A stretch of 64,000 nucleotides of DNA from Duganella guangzhouensis (GTDB lineage: Bacteria > Pseudomonadota > Gammaproteobacteria > Burkholderiales > Burkholderiaceae_D), in NCBI RefSeq assembly GCF_009674535.1, contig NZ_WKJK01000015.1:1-64000 (forward strand), in the 5' to 3' direction. The notes below the pieces were generated by a model that did no database searches, was not told where the DNA came from, and was given only the letters and a program-made list of their open reading frames with translations. Position 1 is the stretch's first letter, and each line of letters begins with the position of its first letter. The position numbers and the translations under genes were made by a program. Below are positions 1 through 8,675 of the stretch, one piece after another.

Positions 1-1
1 G

Positions 2-1573
2 CTGCCCAGCGTCGCGCCGCGCGCGGCGGGTGACGGGACGGCCAGCCGCTCGGCGTCCGCTGCGGGGCGCGCTGGCGCCAGTGCCGGCGTCGGCGGAACC
101 GTATTTGGCCTGCTGCTGCGCGAATCGGGTGAAACGCTGATCGACCAGATCGTGCGCTCGGTGGCGGCGCGCATCGACGACCGCCTTTTGCGTGGCGGCG
201 CCCGCATGCCGTCGATCCGCGCCTTTGCCGGCACCCACGGCGTATCGGCCTTCACCGTGGTGGCGGCTTACGACAAGCTGGTGGCCACCGGCTACCTCGA
301 ATCCCGGCGTGGCGCCGGCTTCTTCGTGCGCGAGCGGCCGGCGATGGCGCTGAACGCGGCCGATGCCGGTGCGAGCGGCGGCTCCGGCGCCACTGCCGCC
401 GCCACCGCCGCCGCATTGAAGGCCGCGCAATCCGGCTTTGACAGCAAACCGATCGACGTGGTCTGGCTGGTGCGGAATATGTTCCGCCAGATGCCGCACC
501 AGCAGATGCCCGGCTCCGGCGTGCTGCCGCCCGAATGGCTGGACGGTCCGGCGGTCGCCAACGCGCTGCGCGCCGTCAGCCGCCAGAATCCGAATCTGTT
601 ATTGGGTTATGGCCTGCCGCAGGGCTTCCTGCCGCTGCGCCAACAATTGCAGCACAAACTGGCCGAACTTGAAATCGCCGCCGCGCCCGAACAAATCGTC
701 ACCAGCACCGGCGTCACCCAGGCGCTGGACCTGGTGGCGCGTGAATTCACCCGGCCCGGCGACACCATCTTCGTCGACGATCCGGCCTGGTTCCTGATGT
801 TCGGTTCCTTTGCCGCGCTGGGCGCCAAAGTGATCGGCATCCCGCGTCTGGCCGATGGCCCGGACGTGGCGCGGCTGGCCGAACTGGCCGCGCTGCACAA
901 GCCCAAGCTGTACATCATCAATTCGGTGCTGCACAACCCCAGTTCCACCTCGCTGTCGGCGGCCAAGGCATTCCAGGTGCTGCGGCTGTCGGAGGAGCAC
1001 GACTTCATCATCGTCGAAGACGATATCTATTGCGACCTCCATCCCGGCAGCGCGGTGCAGCCGGCCACCCGGCTGGCGGCGCTGGACCAGCTGCAGCGGG
1101 TGATCTATCTGAGCGGCTTTTCCAAGACCATGTCGGCCAATCTGCGGGTCGGCTTCATCGCCACCTCGCCGGAACGCGCCGAACGGCTGGCAGACCGCAA
1201 GATGCTGTCGACGCTGACCTGCAGCGAAATCGGCGAACGCGTGGTGTATAAAGTGCTGTCCGAAGGCTCCTACCGCAAGCACGCCGACCGCATGCGCGGG
1301 CGGCTGGACGGCATCCGCGCCAAAACGCTGCGCCAGATGGAGCGCGTCGGCCTGAAAGTGGACGGCTCGCCGCCGGCCGGCATGTTCGTCTGGGCCGATG
1401 CCGGCTGCGACACCAATCTGCTGACCGAAAAAGCCATGGCCCACAATCTGCTGCTGGCGCCGGGCAGCCTGTTCTCGCCCAAACAGCTGCCGTCGACCCG
1501 CATGCGGCTCAACGTGGCGGCGATGCAGGACCCGGCCGTGTGGCGCTTCCTTGAGCGAGAACTTGGTAAATAA
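2..1573 (+). CDS. MocR-type GntR/aminotransferase-fold transcriptional regulator, 5' partial
   Basis: The frame is open from the left edge of the window, so the true start lies upstream. The visible part has an N-terminal winged-helix GntR domain (about the first 110 visible codons, ending near GYLESRRGAGFFV) joined by an Ala-rich linker to a fold-type I aminotransferase domain. The PLP-lysine region is visible as LSGFSKTMSANLRVGF. Proteins of this MocR/PdxR class are PLP-dependent DNA-binding regulators, usually of vitamin B6, GABA or amino-acid genes. The regulated genes cannot be told from this window, because the neighbour downstream is htpG, which has its own heat-shock promoter. The family call is firm; the specific target is unknown. 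Confidence 0.88.
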   Translation: MPSVAPRAAGDGTASRSASAAGRAGASAGVGGTVFGLLLRESGETLIDQIVRSVAARIDDRLLRGGARMPSIRAFAGTHGVSAFTVVAAYDKLVATGYLESRRGAGFFVRERPAMALNAADAGASGGSGATAAATAAALKAAQSGFDSKPIDVVWLVRNMFRQMPHQQMPGSGVLPPEWLDGPAVANALRAVSRQNPNLLLGYGLPQGFLPLRQQLQHKLAELEIAAAPEQIVTSTGVTQALDLVAREFTRPGDTIFVDDPAWFLMFGSFAALGAKVIGIPRLADGPDVARLAELAALHKPKLYIINSVLHNPSSTSLSAAKAFQVLRLSEEHDFIIVEDDIYCDLHPGSAVQPATRLAALDQLQRVIYLSGFSKTMSANLRVGFIATSPERAERLADRKMLSTLTCSEIGERVVYKVLSEGSYRKHADRMRGRLDGIRAKTLRQMERVGLKVDGSPPAGMFVWADAGCDTNLLTEKAMAHNLLLAPGSLFSPKQLPSTRMRLNVAAMQDPAVWRFLERELGK

Positions 1574-1582
1574 GCGGCCGGA

Positions 1583-1610
1583 CTTGAAAAGCCTCTTATA
1601 ATCCCCACTT
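1583..1610 (+). promoter_or_regulatory. Heat-shock (sigma-32) promoter of htpG with an overlapping sigma-70 -10 box
   Basis: CTTGAAA (1583-1589), a 13-nt spacer and CCCCACTT (1603-1610) match the sigma-32 consensus CTTGAAA-N11-16-CCCCATNT almost perfectly. The spacer ends in a perfect TATAAT (1597-1602), so a sigma-70 -10 element abuts the heat-shock -10. No good sigma-70 -35 box sits 17 nt upstream of it. The site starts 10 bp after the upstream stop codon and lies 33 bp before htpG. Confidence 0.8.
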
Positions 1611-1642
1611 TCCTGAAATCTTAACCAAAAGACTATTCAAAA

Positions 1643-3553
1643 ATGGCTGATACTGAAAAACAAACCCTTGGATTCCAGGCCGAAGTGAAACAGCTGCTGC
1701 AGCTGATGATTCACTCCCTGTACTCGAACAAAGAGATCTTCCTGCGCGAGCTGATCTCCAACGCCTCCGACGCCTCGGACAAGCTGCGTTTTGAAGCGAT
1801 CAACAACGACGCCCTGTACGGCAACGACCATGAACTGAAGATCAAGGTATCGTTCGACAAGGCCGCGCGCACCATCACCATCTCCGACAACGGCATCGGC
1901 ATGAGCCGTGACGAAGCCATCTCGCACCTGGGCACCATCGCCAAGTCGGGCACCAAGGAATTCTTCGGCAAACTGTCCGGCGACCAGCAGCAGGACGCGG
2001 CGCTGATCGGCCAGTTCGGCGTGGGCTTCTACTCCGGCTTCATCGTTGCCGACAAAATCACCGTGGAATCGCGCCGTGCTGGCGCCGCCGCCTCGGAAGG
2101 CGTGCGCTGGGAATCGGCCGGCGAGGGCGATTACTCGGTCGAACAGATCGAGAAAACCGGCCGCGGCACCGACATCATCCTGCACCTGCGCGAAGGCGAG
2201 GACGAGCTGCTGTCGTCGTGGAAGATCAAATCCATCATCCGCAAATACTCCGACCACATCTCGCTGCCGATCGTGATGCAGAAAGAAGAGTGGGACGAAG
2301 AGAAGAGCGAGACTGTCCTCAAGGACGAACTGGAAACCGTCAACCAGGCCAGCGCGCTGTGGGCCCGCAGCAAATCCGACATCACGCCAGAGCAGTACGA
2401 CGAATTCTACAAACACGTGTCGCACGACTTCGCGGCGCCGCTGACCCAAACCCACAACCGGGTTGAAGGCCGCAGCGAATACACTCAACTGCTGTACATC
2501 CCGGCCAAGGCACCGTTCGACCTGTGGGATCGCAACAAGCGTGGCGGCATCAAGCTGTACGTCAAGCGCGTGTTCATCATGGACGATGCCGAGCAGTTGA
2601 TGCCGACTTACCTGCGCTTCGTCAAAGGCGTGATCGACTCGGCCGACCTGCCGCTGAACGTCTCGCGCGAGATTCTGCAGGAGTCGCGCGACGTCAAAGT
2701 GATTCGCGACGGCTCGACCAAGCGCGTGATCGGCATGCTGGAAGAACTGGCCAACGCCGACGAGCAGGAAAAGAAAGACAAGTACACCACCTTCTGGGGT
2801 GAATTCGGTCAGGTGCTGAAAGAGGGCATCGGCGAAGACGCCACCAACAAGGACCGTCTGGCCAAGCTGCTGCGCTTCGCCTCGACCGCCAACGACAGCG
2901 ACCAGCAAATCACCTCGCTGGAGCAGTATCTGGCGCGTGCCAAGGAAGGCCAGGACAAGATCTACTACGTCACCGCCGATAACTACATCGCCGCCAAAAA
3001 CAGCCCGCACCTGGAAATCTTCCGCAAAAAAGGTGTCGAAGTGCTGCTGCTGACCGACCGCGTCGACGAATGGATGCTGTCCTTCCTGACCGAATTCGAA
3101 GGCAAGGAACTGGTATCGGTGGCCAAGGGCGGCCTGGATCTGGGCAAGCTGGAAGACGAAGCCGAGAAGAAAGAGCACGAAGAAACCGAAAGCTCGTACC
3201 AGGATCTGGTTGGCAAGATGAAGGAAGTACTGGCCGACAAAGCCAAAGACGTGCGCGTCACCTTCCGTCTGACCGACTCGCCGGCCTGCCTGGTGGCGGA
3301 CGAGCACGAGCTGTCGGGCAACCTGCTGCGCATGCTGAAAGCCGCCGGCCAGGCCGCTCCGGAATCCAAGCCCATCCTGGAAATCAATCCGGACCACCCG
3401 CTGGTACAGCGTCTGAAAAACGAAGACGTGGCCAGCTCGTTCAGCGATTGGTCCAACCTGCTGTTCGATCAAGCCCTGCTGGCCGAAGGCGGCGCCCTGA
3501 GCGACCCCGCCACCTTCGTCAAGCGCCTGAACGAACTGCTGCTGGCGAAATAA
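1643..3553 (+). CDS. htpG: Hsp90-family molecular chaperone HtpG
   Basis: Cytoplasmic ATP-dependent chaperone of 636 residues, the usual bacterial length. The N-terminal GHKL ATPase shows the signature ELISNASDASDKLRFEA, followed by DNGIGMSRDEA and GQFGVGFYSGF. The middle domain carries RGVIDSADLPLNVSRE-like sequence (here KGVIDSADLPLNVSRE) and the C-terminal dimerisation domain is complete. The ATG is preceded only by an A-rich leader without a clear Shine-Dalgarno, but the family starts a few residues before KQTLGFQAEVKQLL, which fits. A sigma-32 promoter lies directly upstream, so expression is expected to rise on heat shock. It is probably monocistronic: a 31-bp inverted repeat follows the stop codon. 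Confidence 0.97.
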   Translation: MADTEKQTLGFQAEVKQLLQLMIHSLYSNKEIFLRELISNASDASDKLRFEAINNDALYGNDHELKIKVSFDKAARTITISDNGIGMSRDEAISHLGTIAKSGTKEFFGKLSGDQQQDAALIGQFGVGFYSGFIVADKITVESRRAGAAASEGVRWESAGEGDYSVEQIEKTGRGTDIILHLREGEDELLSSWKIKSIIRKYSDHISLPIVMQKEEWDEEKSETVLKDELETVNQASALWARSKSDITPEQYDEFYKHVSHDFAAPLTQTHNRVEGRSEYTQLLYIPAKAPFDLWDRNKRGGIKLYVKRVFIMDDAEQLMPTYLRFVKGVIDSADLPLNVSREILQESRDVKVIRDGSTKRVIGMLEELANADEQEKKDKYTTFWGEFGQVLKEGIGEDATNKDRLAKLLRFASTANDSDQQITSLEQYLARAKEGQDKIYYVTADNYIAAKNSPHLEIFRKKGVEVLLLTDRVDEWMLSFLTEFEGKELVSVAKGGLDLGKLEDEAEKKEHEETESSYQDLVGKMKEVLADKAKDVRVTFRLTDSPACLVADEHELSGNLLRMLKAAGQAAPESKPILEINPDHPLVQRLKNEDVASSFSDWSNLLFDQALLAEGGALSDPATFVKRLNELLLAK

Positions 3554-3567
3554 TTTTTTTTCACCCC

Positions 3568-3661
3568 ACTCCGGGGTCAGGTCCATCATTTCTACACGAG
3601 CTCTGCACTATGACAAATGAGTGCTGAGGCCGTGTAGAATTGATGGACCTGACCCCGGAGT
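3568..3661. repeat. 31-bp near-perfect inverted repeat (REP-like element) between htpG and the hydrolase gene
   Basis: The left arm 3568-3598 and right arm 3631-3661 are reverse complements with one mismatch. They begin and end with ACTCCGGGGTCAGGTCC and its complement. The 32-nt loop holds a smaller imperfect inverted repeat (GCACT...AGTGC). The long stem with GGGGTCAGG ends resembles REP/BIME-type elements mobilised by RAYT transposases; no transposase is in the window and no second copy was found here. The right arm ends 4 nt before the next start codon and contains its apparent Shine-Dalgarno GGAG (3657-3660). Confidence 0.8.
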
Positions 3662-3665
3662 TCAC

Positions 3666-5627
3666 ATGAAGAAAACCGCTTTGACGCTGGCGTTGATCGC
3701 CGGCGTTTTTGTATCTGTTCACGCGCAGACCTCGCTGCCCAGCGAAACGCCGGATGAATTCAAGGCGCCGGTCGATAGTTTTGATTACGTTAAACGCACG
3801 GTGATGATTCCGATGCGCGATGGCGTCAAGCTCAATACGGTGATTGTCATCCCGCGCAAGGCGCGCAATGCGCCGATGCTCCTGACCCGCACTCCCTATA
3901 ACGCCGTTGATATGACCGCGCACGCGGAAAGCTCGCAGATGGAGTCCATCCTGCAGGGCTATGACAATCAGCCGGACGTGATCGCGCAGGGTGGCTATAT
4001 CCGTGTGGTGCAGGATGTGCGCGGCAAGTATGGCTCCGAGGGCGATTATGTGATGAACCGGCCGATGGCCGGCACTGCGCTTAATCCAACAGCGGTCGAT
4101 CATTCCACCGATGCCTGGGATACCATCGAGTGGCTGAGCAAGAATGTGCCGGAGTCGAATGGCAAGGTGGGCATTATCGGCGGTTCGTATGACGGCTTCC
4201 TGCCGCTGATCGCGCTGGTTAATCCGCATCCGGCGCTGAAGGTGGCGGTGCCGATGAATCCCATGGTCGATGGCTGGCGCGGCGATGACTGGTTCCACCA
4301 CGGCGCTTTCCGCCAGGTGAATCTGTCCTATATTCTGGAACAGGTGGTCACGCGCCGCAACGAGGCGCGCTGGTTCACTAGTCATTACGACGATTACGAT
4401 ACCTTTATGCGTGCCGGTTCGGCTGGCGAGCTGGCGCGTCAGCGCGGCGTCGACCAGGCCGGCTTCTGGCGCAAGGTGGTGGCGCATCCTGCCTATGATG
4501 AGTTCTGGCAGCCGCAGGCTGTCGACAAGATCCTGGCCAAGCAGCCGGTCACGGTGCCGACGCTGCTGGTGCACAGTCTGTGGGACGCCGAGGATATCTA
4601 TGGCGCCATCGCGGTCTACAAGGCGATCAAGCCTAATGACAAGGACAACAAGGTGTTCCTGGTGATGGGGCCATGGAATCACGGCGGCCAGGACGGCGAT
4701 GGCAGCAAGCTCGGGCCGATCAAATTCGGCAGCGATACCGGCCTGTATTTCCGCGAGCAGATCCTGCTGCCTTTCCTCGATCGTTATCTGAAGGATGAGC
4801 CGTCGCCAGAAACGCTGGCGGCGAAGATCGCGCCGGTGACGGCGTTCGAGACCGGCACCAATAAATGGCGCGCGCTGGATGTATGGCCGAGCGGCTGCGT
4901 CAGCGGCTGCATCACTGCGCCGGCCACGCTGAAGCTGGCGCCGAACGCCAAGCTTAGCCTGAGCAATGCCGCCCCCGTCGCGCTGGCGAAGCCGGCGCAG
5001 AAGGAGGGCTATGATGAATACGTGTCCGATCCGACCCGGCCGGTGCCATACCGCCAGCGTCCGATTTCACCGGTGGGCTACGATGAGGCCAAGGGCCAGA
5101 CCTGGCCGCGCTGGCTGGTCGACGATCAGCGCGAAGCCTCCGGCCGTACTGACGTGCTGACCTACACCACTGGTGTGCTGACCGCGCCGGTAAAAATCAG
5201 CGGCGAGCCGGTCGCGCATCTGCTGGCATCCACCAGCGGTACCGATTCCGACTGGGTGGTCAAGCTGATCGATGTCTACCCGGACCAGGTGGGCGCGCAG
5301 CCGGAACTGGGCGGCTACCAGCTGATGGTGTCGGCCGATATCTTCCGTGGCCGCTACCGCGAAGGCCCCGACAAAGCCAAGGCCATCGCCGCCAACACGG
5401 CGCTGCCTTACCGCTTTGCGCTGCCGACCGCTAACCACGTGTTCCTGCCGGGGCACCGCATCATGGTGCAGATTCAGTCCAGCTGGTTCCCGCTGTACGA
5501 TCGCAACCCGCAGACCTTCGTGCCGAACATCTTTTACGCTCAGCCTGCGGATTACAAGAAGGCGACCCAGCGCATCTACCACGACAGCTATATCGAGCTG
5601 CCGCTGGTGGGCGCCAGCGTCAGGTAG
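3666..5627 (+). CDS. Exported CocE/NonD-family alpha/beta hydrolase
   Basis: Secreted or periplasmic hydrolase of the X-Pro dipeptidyl-peptidase S15/cocaine-esterase family, 653 residues. The start chosen gives a clean Sec signal, MKKTALTLALIAGVFVSVHAQ; an upstream in-frame ATG at 3621 lies inside the inverted-repeat element and gives no signal peptide. The nucleophile motif GGSYDG is seen with Ser174. An N-terminal segment with MRDGVKLNTVIVIPR and RTPYN, and a C-terminal jelly-roll (X-Pro C-terminal) domain, complete the fold. Likely substrates are acyl esters, amides or X-Pro peptides, which sequence alone cannot separate. Its Shine-Dalgarno GGAG lies in the right arm of the repeat, so translation could be affected by that hairpin. 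The 3' end overlaps the convergent PEP-CTERM gene by 8 bp. Confidence 0.9.
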   Translation: MKKTALTLALIAGVFVSVHAQTSLPSETPDEFKAPVDSFDYVKRTVMIPMRDGVKLNTVIVIPRKARNAPMLLTRTPYNAVDMTAHAESSQMESILQGYDNQPDVIAQGGYIRVVQDVRGKYGSEGDYVMNRPMAGTALNPTAVDHSTDAWDTIEWLSKNVPESNGKVGIIGGSYDGFLPLIALVNPHPALKVAVPMNPMVDGWRGDDWFHHGAFRQVNLSYILEQVVTRRNEARWFTSHYDDYDTFMRAGSAGELARQRGVDQAGFWRKVVAHPAYDEFWQPQAVDKILAKQPVTVPTLLVHSLWDAEDIYGAIAVYKAIKPNDKDNKVFLVMGPWNHGGQDGDGSKLGPIKFGSDTGLYFREQILLPFLDRYLKDEPSPETLAAKIAPVTAFETGTNKWRALDVWPSGCVSGCITAPATLKLAPNAKLSLSNAAPVALAKPAQKEGYDEYVSDPTRPVPYRQRPISPVGYDEAKGQTWPRWLVDDQREASGRTDVLTYTTGVLTAPVKISGEPVAHLLASTSGTDSDWVVKLIDVYPDQVGAQPELGGYQLMVSADIFRGRYREGPDKAKAIAANTALPYRFALPTANHVFLPGHRIMVQIQSSWFPLYDRNPQTFVPNIFYAQPADYKKATQRIYHDSYIELPLVGASVR

Positions 5628-6231
5628 CGCCAGTCTTGCCGCGACGGCGCAGTGCCAGTCCCACCAGCGGCAGGCCGAGCGCCAGCATGGCCAGCGTACC
5701 TGGTTCTGGCACCGCTGTGGCCAGCTTGAGGAAGCCGCGGATTTCTCCGCCCGGATAGGCGCTGCTATGGATGTTGAGGTAGGCGCTGCCGGCGTTCAGG
5801 CCAGCGAGCAGGGCGGCTTCGGCGCCGGCGGTGGTGCCACCGTTCGCGCTGAGAAAATCTGCGCTCCAGCTGGAGGAAAGCGAGGTATTGAAACTCTGGT
5901 TGTAGGCGCCGGTCTTCACGCCAAGCGGGAAACCGCTGAACGAGGGTGTTTGCGTGGCCACACCCGCCGTGCCGTCGCCGGCCAGCGTGGTGCAGCAGTG
6001 GATGTGGGCGGCCGTGCTGTCACCCACCAGCGCGCTGAAGGCGGTGCTGACGTTGAGCGCGTGGCTGCCGAGATCGAAGGTGACGACGGCCGCGCCGATT
6101 GCGGGTGAGCTGTTGGCCGGCGCTTCGGCCGGCCCGGTGAGGATGGTGGCGTAACTGGCGGTGCTGGCAGTTGCCGAGGCGGCGCACAGCAGCAGAGCTG
6201 CTGCTGCCGATGTGAAGATGTGTCGTTTCAT
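5620..6231 (-). CDS. CHRD domain protein with PEP-CTERM sorting signal
   Basis: Exported protein of 203 residues. An N-terminal signal peptide (MKRHIFTSAAAALLLCAASATA) is followed by a CHRD domain recognisable from LTGPAEAP, the histidine motif AAHIHC and the C-terminal GGEIRGFL. The C-terminus is a PEP-CTERM tripartite signal: VPEPGTLAMLALGL, a hydrophobic helix and the basic tail RRRGK. Such proteins are processed by an exosortase and are usually associated with exopolysaccharide-producing betaproteobacteria; the exosortase is not in the window. The gene overlaps the end of the convergent hydrolase gene by 8 bp. The CHRD fold has no established enzymatic activity, so the role is unknown. 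Confidence 0.88.
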   Translation of the reverse strand: MKRHIFTSAAAALLLCAASATASTASYATILTGPAEAPANSSPAIGAAVVTFDLGSHALNVSTAFSALVGDSTAAHIHCCTTLAGDGTAGVATQTPSFSGFPLGVKTGAYNQSFNTSLSSSWSADFLSANGGTTAGAEAALLAGLNAGSAYLNIHSSAYPGGEIRGFLKLATAVPEPGTLAMLALGLPLVGLALRRRGKTGAT

Positions 6232-6285
6232 GGTGTCCCTCCCTTGTTGTGTATAACTTAGAGAGGGGCACCATGCACAAGTTCC

Positions 6286-7137
6286 TTACAACTCAGTGCG
6301 TAAAGCAAATAGTTCGGGGAACAGCACCACGTCCAGCATCTTGCGCAGATAGCTGACGCCGGCGGTGCCGCCGGTGCCGGTCTTGAAGCCGATGATGCGC
6401 TCGACCGTGGTGACGTGGCGGAAGCGCCAGAAGCGGAACGCGGTCTCCAGGTCGACCAGCTTTTCGGCCAGCTCATACAGCGCCCAGTAACGTTCGGTAT
6501 CGCCGTAGACCTGCAGCCAGGCTTGCTGCACCGAGTCGTCCGCCGTGGTCGGCTGGGTCGGATCGGCGTTCAGGCGCGCTGCCGAAATCGGCAGGCCGTT
6601 GCGCGCCAGCAGCTGGATGGCCTCGTCGTACAGCGATGGCGTGCGCAGCGATTCCTGCAGCAGCACGTGTTCCGGCGTGGTGGCGTGCACGTTCAGCAGC
6701 GCCGCGTTCTTGTTACCGAGGATGAATTCAATTTCGCGGTACTGGTGGGACTGGAAGCCGGACGAGGCGCCCAGATACGGCCGGATGGCGGTGTACTCGG
6801 GCGGCGTCATGGTGGCCAGCACGTCCCAGGCGTGTACCAGCTGATCCATGATGCGCGCCACCCGCGCCAGCATCTTGAACGCCGGCGGCAGGTCGTCGGC
6901 CCGCAGGTGGACGCGCACCGCGCGCATTTCATGCAGCATCAGCTTCATCCACAGTTCGCTGGTCTGGTGCTGGATGATGAACAGCATCTCGTTATGGTTG
7001 GGCGACAGCGGGTGCTGGGCGTGCAGGATCTGGTTCAGGCCCAGATAGTCGCCGTAGCTCATGTCCTTGCTGAAGTCCATTTGCGCGCCGTGCCATTGGG
7101 CGTCGCCATGCATCGGGCACTTGTTTTGATCGCTCAT
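6286..7137 (-). CDS. kynA: Tryptophan 2,3-dioxygenase
   Basis: Haem enzyme of the cytoplasm that opens the indole ring of L-tryptophan to N-formylkynurenine, the first step of the kynurenine pathway. The 283-residue length is typical of bacterial TDO. Diagnostic stretches include the substrate-pocket region MLFIIQHQTSELWMKLM, SGFQSHQYREIEF and the C-terminal FKTGTGGTAGVSYL. It lies 19 nt downstream of kynU on the same strand and is presumably co-transcribed. The kynB formamidase often found between or beside these two genes is absent here. Confidence 0.96.
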   Translation of the reverse strand: MSDQNKCPMHGDAQWHGAQMDFSKDMSYGDYLGLNQILHAQHPLSPNHNEMLFIIQHQTSELWMKLMLHEMRAVRVHLRADDLPPAFKMLARVARIMDQLVHAWDVLATMTPPEYTAIRPYLGASSGFQSHQYREIEFILGNKNAALLNVHATTPEHVLLQESLRTPSLYDEAIQLLARNGLPISAARLNADPTQPTTADDSVQQAWLQVYGDTERYWALYELAEKLVDLETAFRFWRFRHVTTVERIIGFKTGTGGTAGVSYLRKMLDVVLFPELFALRTEL

Positions 7138-7156
7138 ATATATTATTTAGTTCGTT

Positions 7157-8407
7157 TTAAGTGACGGCGTCACGTTTGGCGTCGACGTTGTAGTCTTGGC
7201 GGTCGAGGATATCGCGCAGGATTTCCACCGCATCCCATACATCAGCATAGCTGGTGTACAGCGGGGTGAAGCCGAAACGCATGATGGCCGGCTCGCGGTA
7301 GTCGCCAATCACGCCGCGCGCGATCAGCGCCTGCATCACCGCGTAGCCGTGCGGATGGGTGAAGCTGACGTGGCTGCCGCGCCGCGCATGTTCGCGTGGG
7401 GTCACCAGTCCCAGCGGATGGCTGGCGCAGCGTTCCTCCACTAGCGCGATGAACAGATCGGTCAGCGCCAGCGACTTGGCGCGGATCGTCGCCATGCTGG
7501 TCTGGCCGAACACCTCCAGCCCGCACTCGACCATCGCCAGCGAGACGATGGGCTGGGTGCCGCACAGCGCGCGGCCGATGCCATCGGTCGGCTGGAAGTC
7601 GGGCGTCATCGCAAACGGCGTGGCGTGACCCCACCAGCCGGACAGCGGCTGCTGGAAGCGCGGCTGGTGTTTTTTCGGCACCCAGATGAAGGCTGGCGCG
7701 CCGGGACCGCCGTTCAGGTATTTATAGGTGCAGCCCACCGCCAGGTCGGCGCCGTCGGCGTTCAGGTCGACCGGCACTGCGCCGGCCGAGTGTGCCAAGT
7801 CCCAGATCGCCAGCGCGCCGGACGCGTGGGCGAGGGCGCTGCTGGCGCGCATGTCGTATTGATAACCGGTGCGGTAGTTGACGTGGGTGAGCATGACCAC
7901 CGCGACATCGGCGTCGACCGCCTCGGTCAGTTGCTCCGGGCTGTCGATCAGGCGCAGCGTGTAGCCGCGGTCCAGCCACGAGGTCAGTCCCTGTGCCATA
8001 TAGATATCGGTCGGGAAGTTGGCGCGCTCGGTGACGATGACGCGGCGGCCGGCCCGCACCGGGTCGTGCGCCTGCATCAGCAGCGCGGCGGCCAGCGCCT
8101 TGAACAGGTTGACCGAGGTGGTGTCGGTGACGACCACTTCACCGGCTTCGGCGCCGATCAGCGGCGCCAGCTGGTCACCCAGGCGCTTCGGCAGGTCGAA
8201 CCAACCGGCGCTATTCCAGCTACGAATCAGATCGTTGCCCCATTCCTGGGCAATGACCTGCTGGGCGCGGGGCAGAGCGGCTTTCGGACGGGCGCCTAAA
8301 GAGTTGCCATCCAGATAAATAACGCCGGCAGGCAGGTCGAACTGGTCGCGTAGCGGGGCCAGAGTATCCTGCGCATCGCGCTCCAGGCAGTGGTTGCGAG
8401 TTGTCAT
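7157..8407 (-). CDS. kynU: Kynureninase
   Basis: PLP-dependent hydrolase, 416 residues, converting kynurenine to anthranilate and alanine. The N-terminal motif VIYLDGNSLGARP and the PLP-lysine loop GCTYKYLNGGPGAPAF are both present, as is the C-terminal MRFGFTPLYTSYADVWDAV that is strongly conserved in kynureninases. It is the first gene of the kynU-kynA pair; its promoter must lie within the large spacer 8408-8955. Anthranilate from this route can feed quinolone or tryptophan-catabolic chemistry, but no such genes are seen nearby. The start ATG fits family N-termini. Confidence 0.96.
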   Translation of the reverse strand: MTTRNHCLERDAQDTLAPLRDQFDLPAGVIYLDGNSLGARPKAALPRAQQVIAQEWGNDLIRSWNSAGWFDLPKRLGDQLAPLIGAEAGEVVVTDTTSVNLFKALAAALLMQAHDPVRAGRRVIVTERANFPTDIYMAQGLTSWLDRGYTLRLIDSPEQLTEAVDADVAVVMLTHVNYRTGYQYDMRASSALAHASGALAIWDLAHSAGAVPVDLNADGADLAVGCTYKYLNGGPGAPAFIWVPKKHQPRFQQPLSGWWGHATPFAMTPDFQPTDGIGRALCGTQPIVSLAMVECGLEVFGQTSMATIRAKSLALTDLFIALVEERCASHPLGLVTPREHARRGSHVSFTHPHGYAVMQALIARGVIGDYREPAIMRFGFTPLYTSYADVWDAVEILRDILDRQDYNVDAKRDAVT

Positions 8408-8549
8408 TTGGGTCAGTGATTGAGATCTAAAGCAGTGAGTGTAACCGGAGTCCAGCCATTTTATCGACGGCAGTTTAGGTTAATCCTTCGAATGAATGAC
8501 GGACTTGCGCTTATTTTTAAAAATTTTACTGGTTTGAGCAAAAAGTCCC

Positions 8550-8576
8550 TAAAGTTCCCTCAAGCGCCGCCGTTAC
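8550..8576 (+). promoter_or_regulatory. Sigma-28 (FliA)-type promoter, upstream copy
   Basis: TAAAGTTC (8550-8557), an 11-nt spacer and GCCGTTAC (8569-8576) match the FliA consensus TAAAGTTT-N11-GCCGATAA with correct spacing. It points toward flhDC, about 380 bp upstream of the flhD start. Confidence 0.75.
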
Positions 8577-8648
8577 CGTTCTTAGATGCGCGGGAAACCG
8601 TGCACCGAACGGCCTCGAAAAATATTTAAAAATTTTTTCGAAAAACCC

Positions 8649-8675
8649 TAAAGTTCTCCGCAGGGCTGCCGTTAC
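8649..8675 (+). promoter_or_regulatory. Sigma-28 (FliA)-type promoter, downstream copy
   Basis: TAAAGTTC (8649-8656), 11 nt, GCCGTTAC (8668-8675). It is identical in both boxes to the first copy and lies exactly 99 bp downstream, within a tandemly duplicated segment. It points toward flhDC. Confidence 0.75.

Noticed and set aside
1637..3589. A 650-codon minus-strand frame opposite htpG
   Set aside because: Antisense to a full-length Hsp90 gene and rich in Phe/Val/Gln typical of shadow frames.
8420..8629. A 69-codon frame in the flhDC upstream region
   Set aside because: It covers the first FliA-type promoter, lacks a ribosome binding site and has no coding character.
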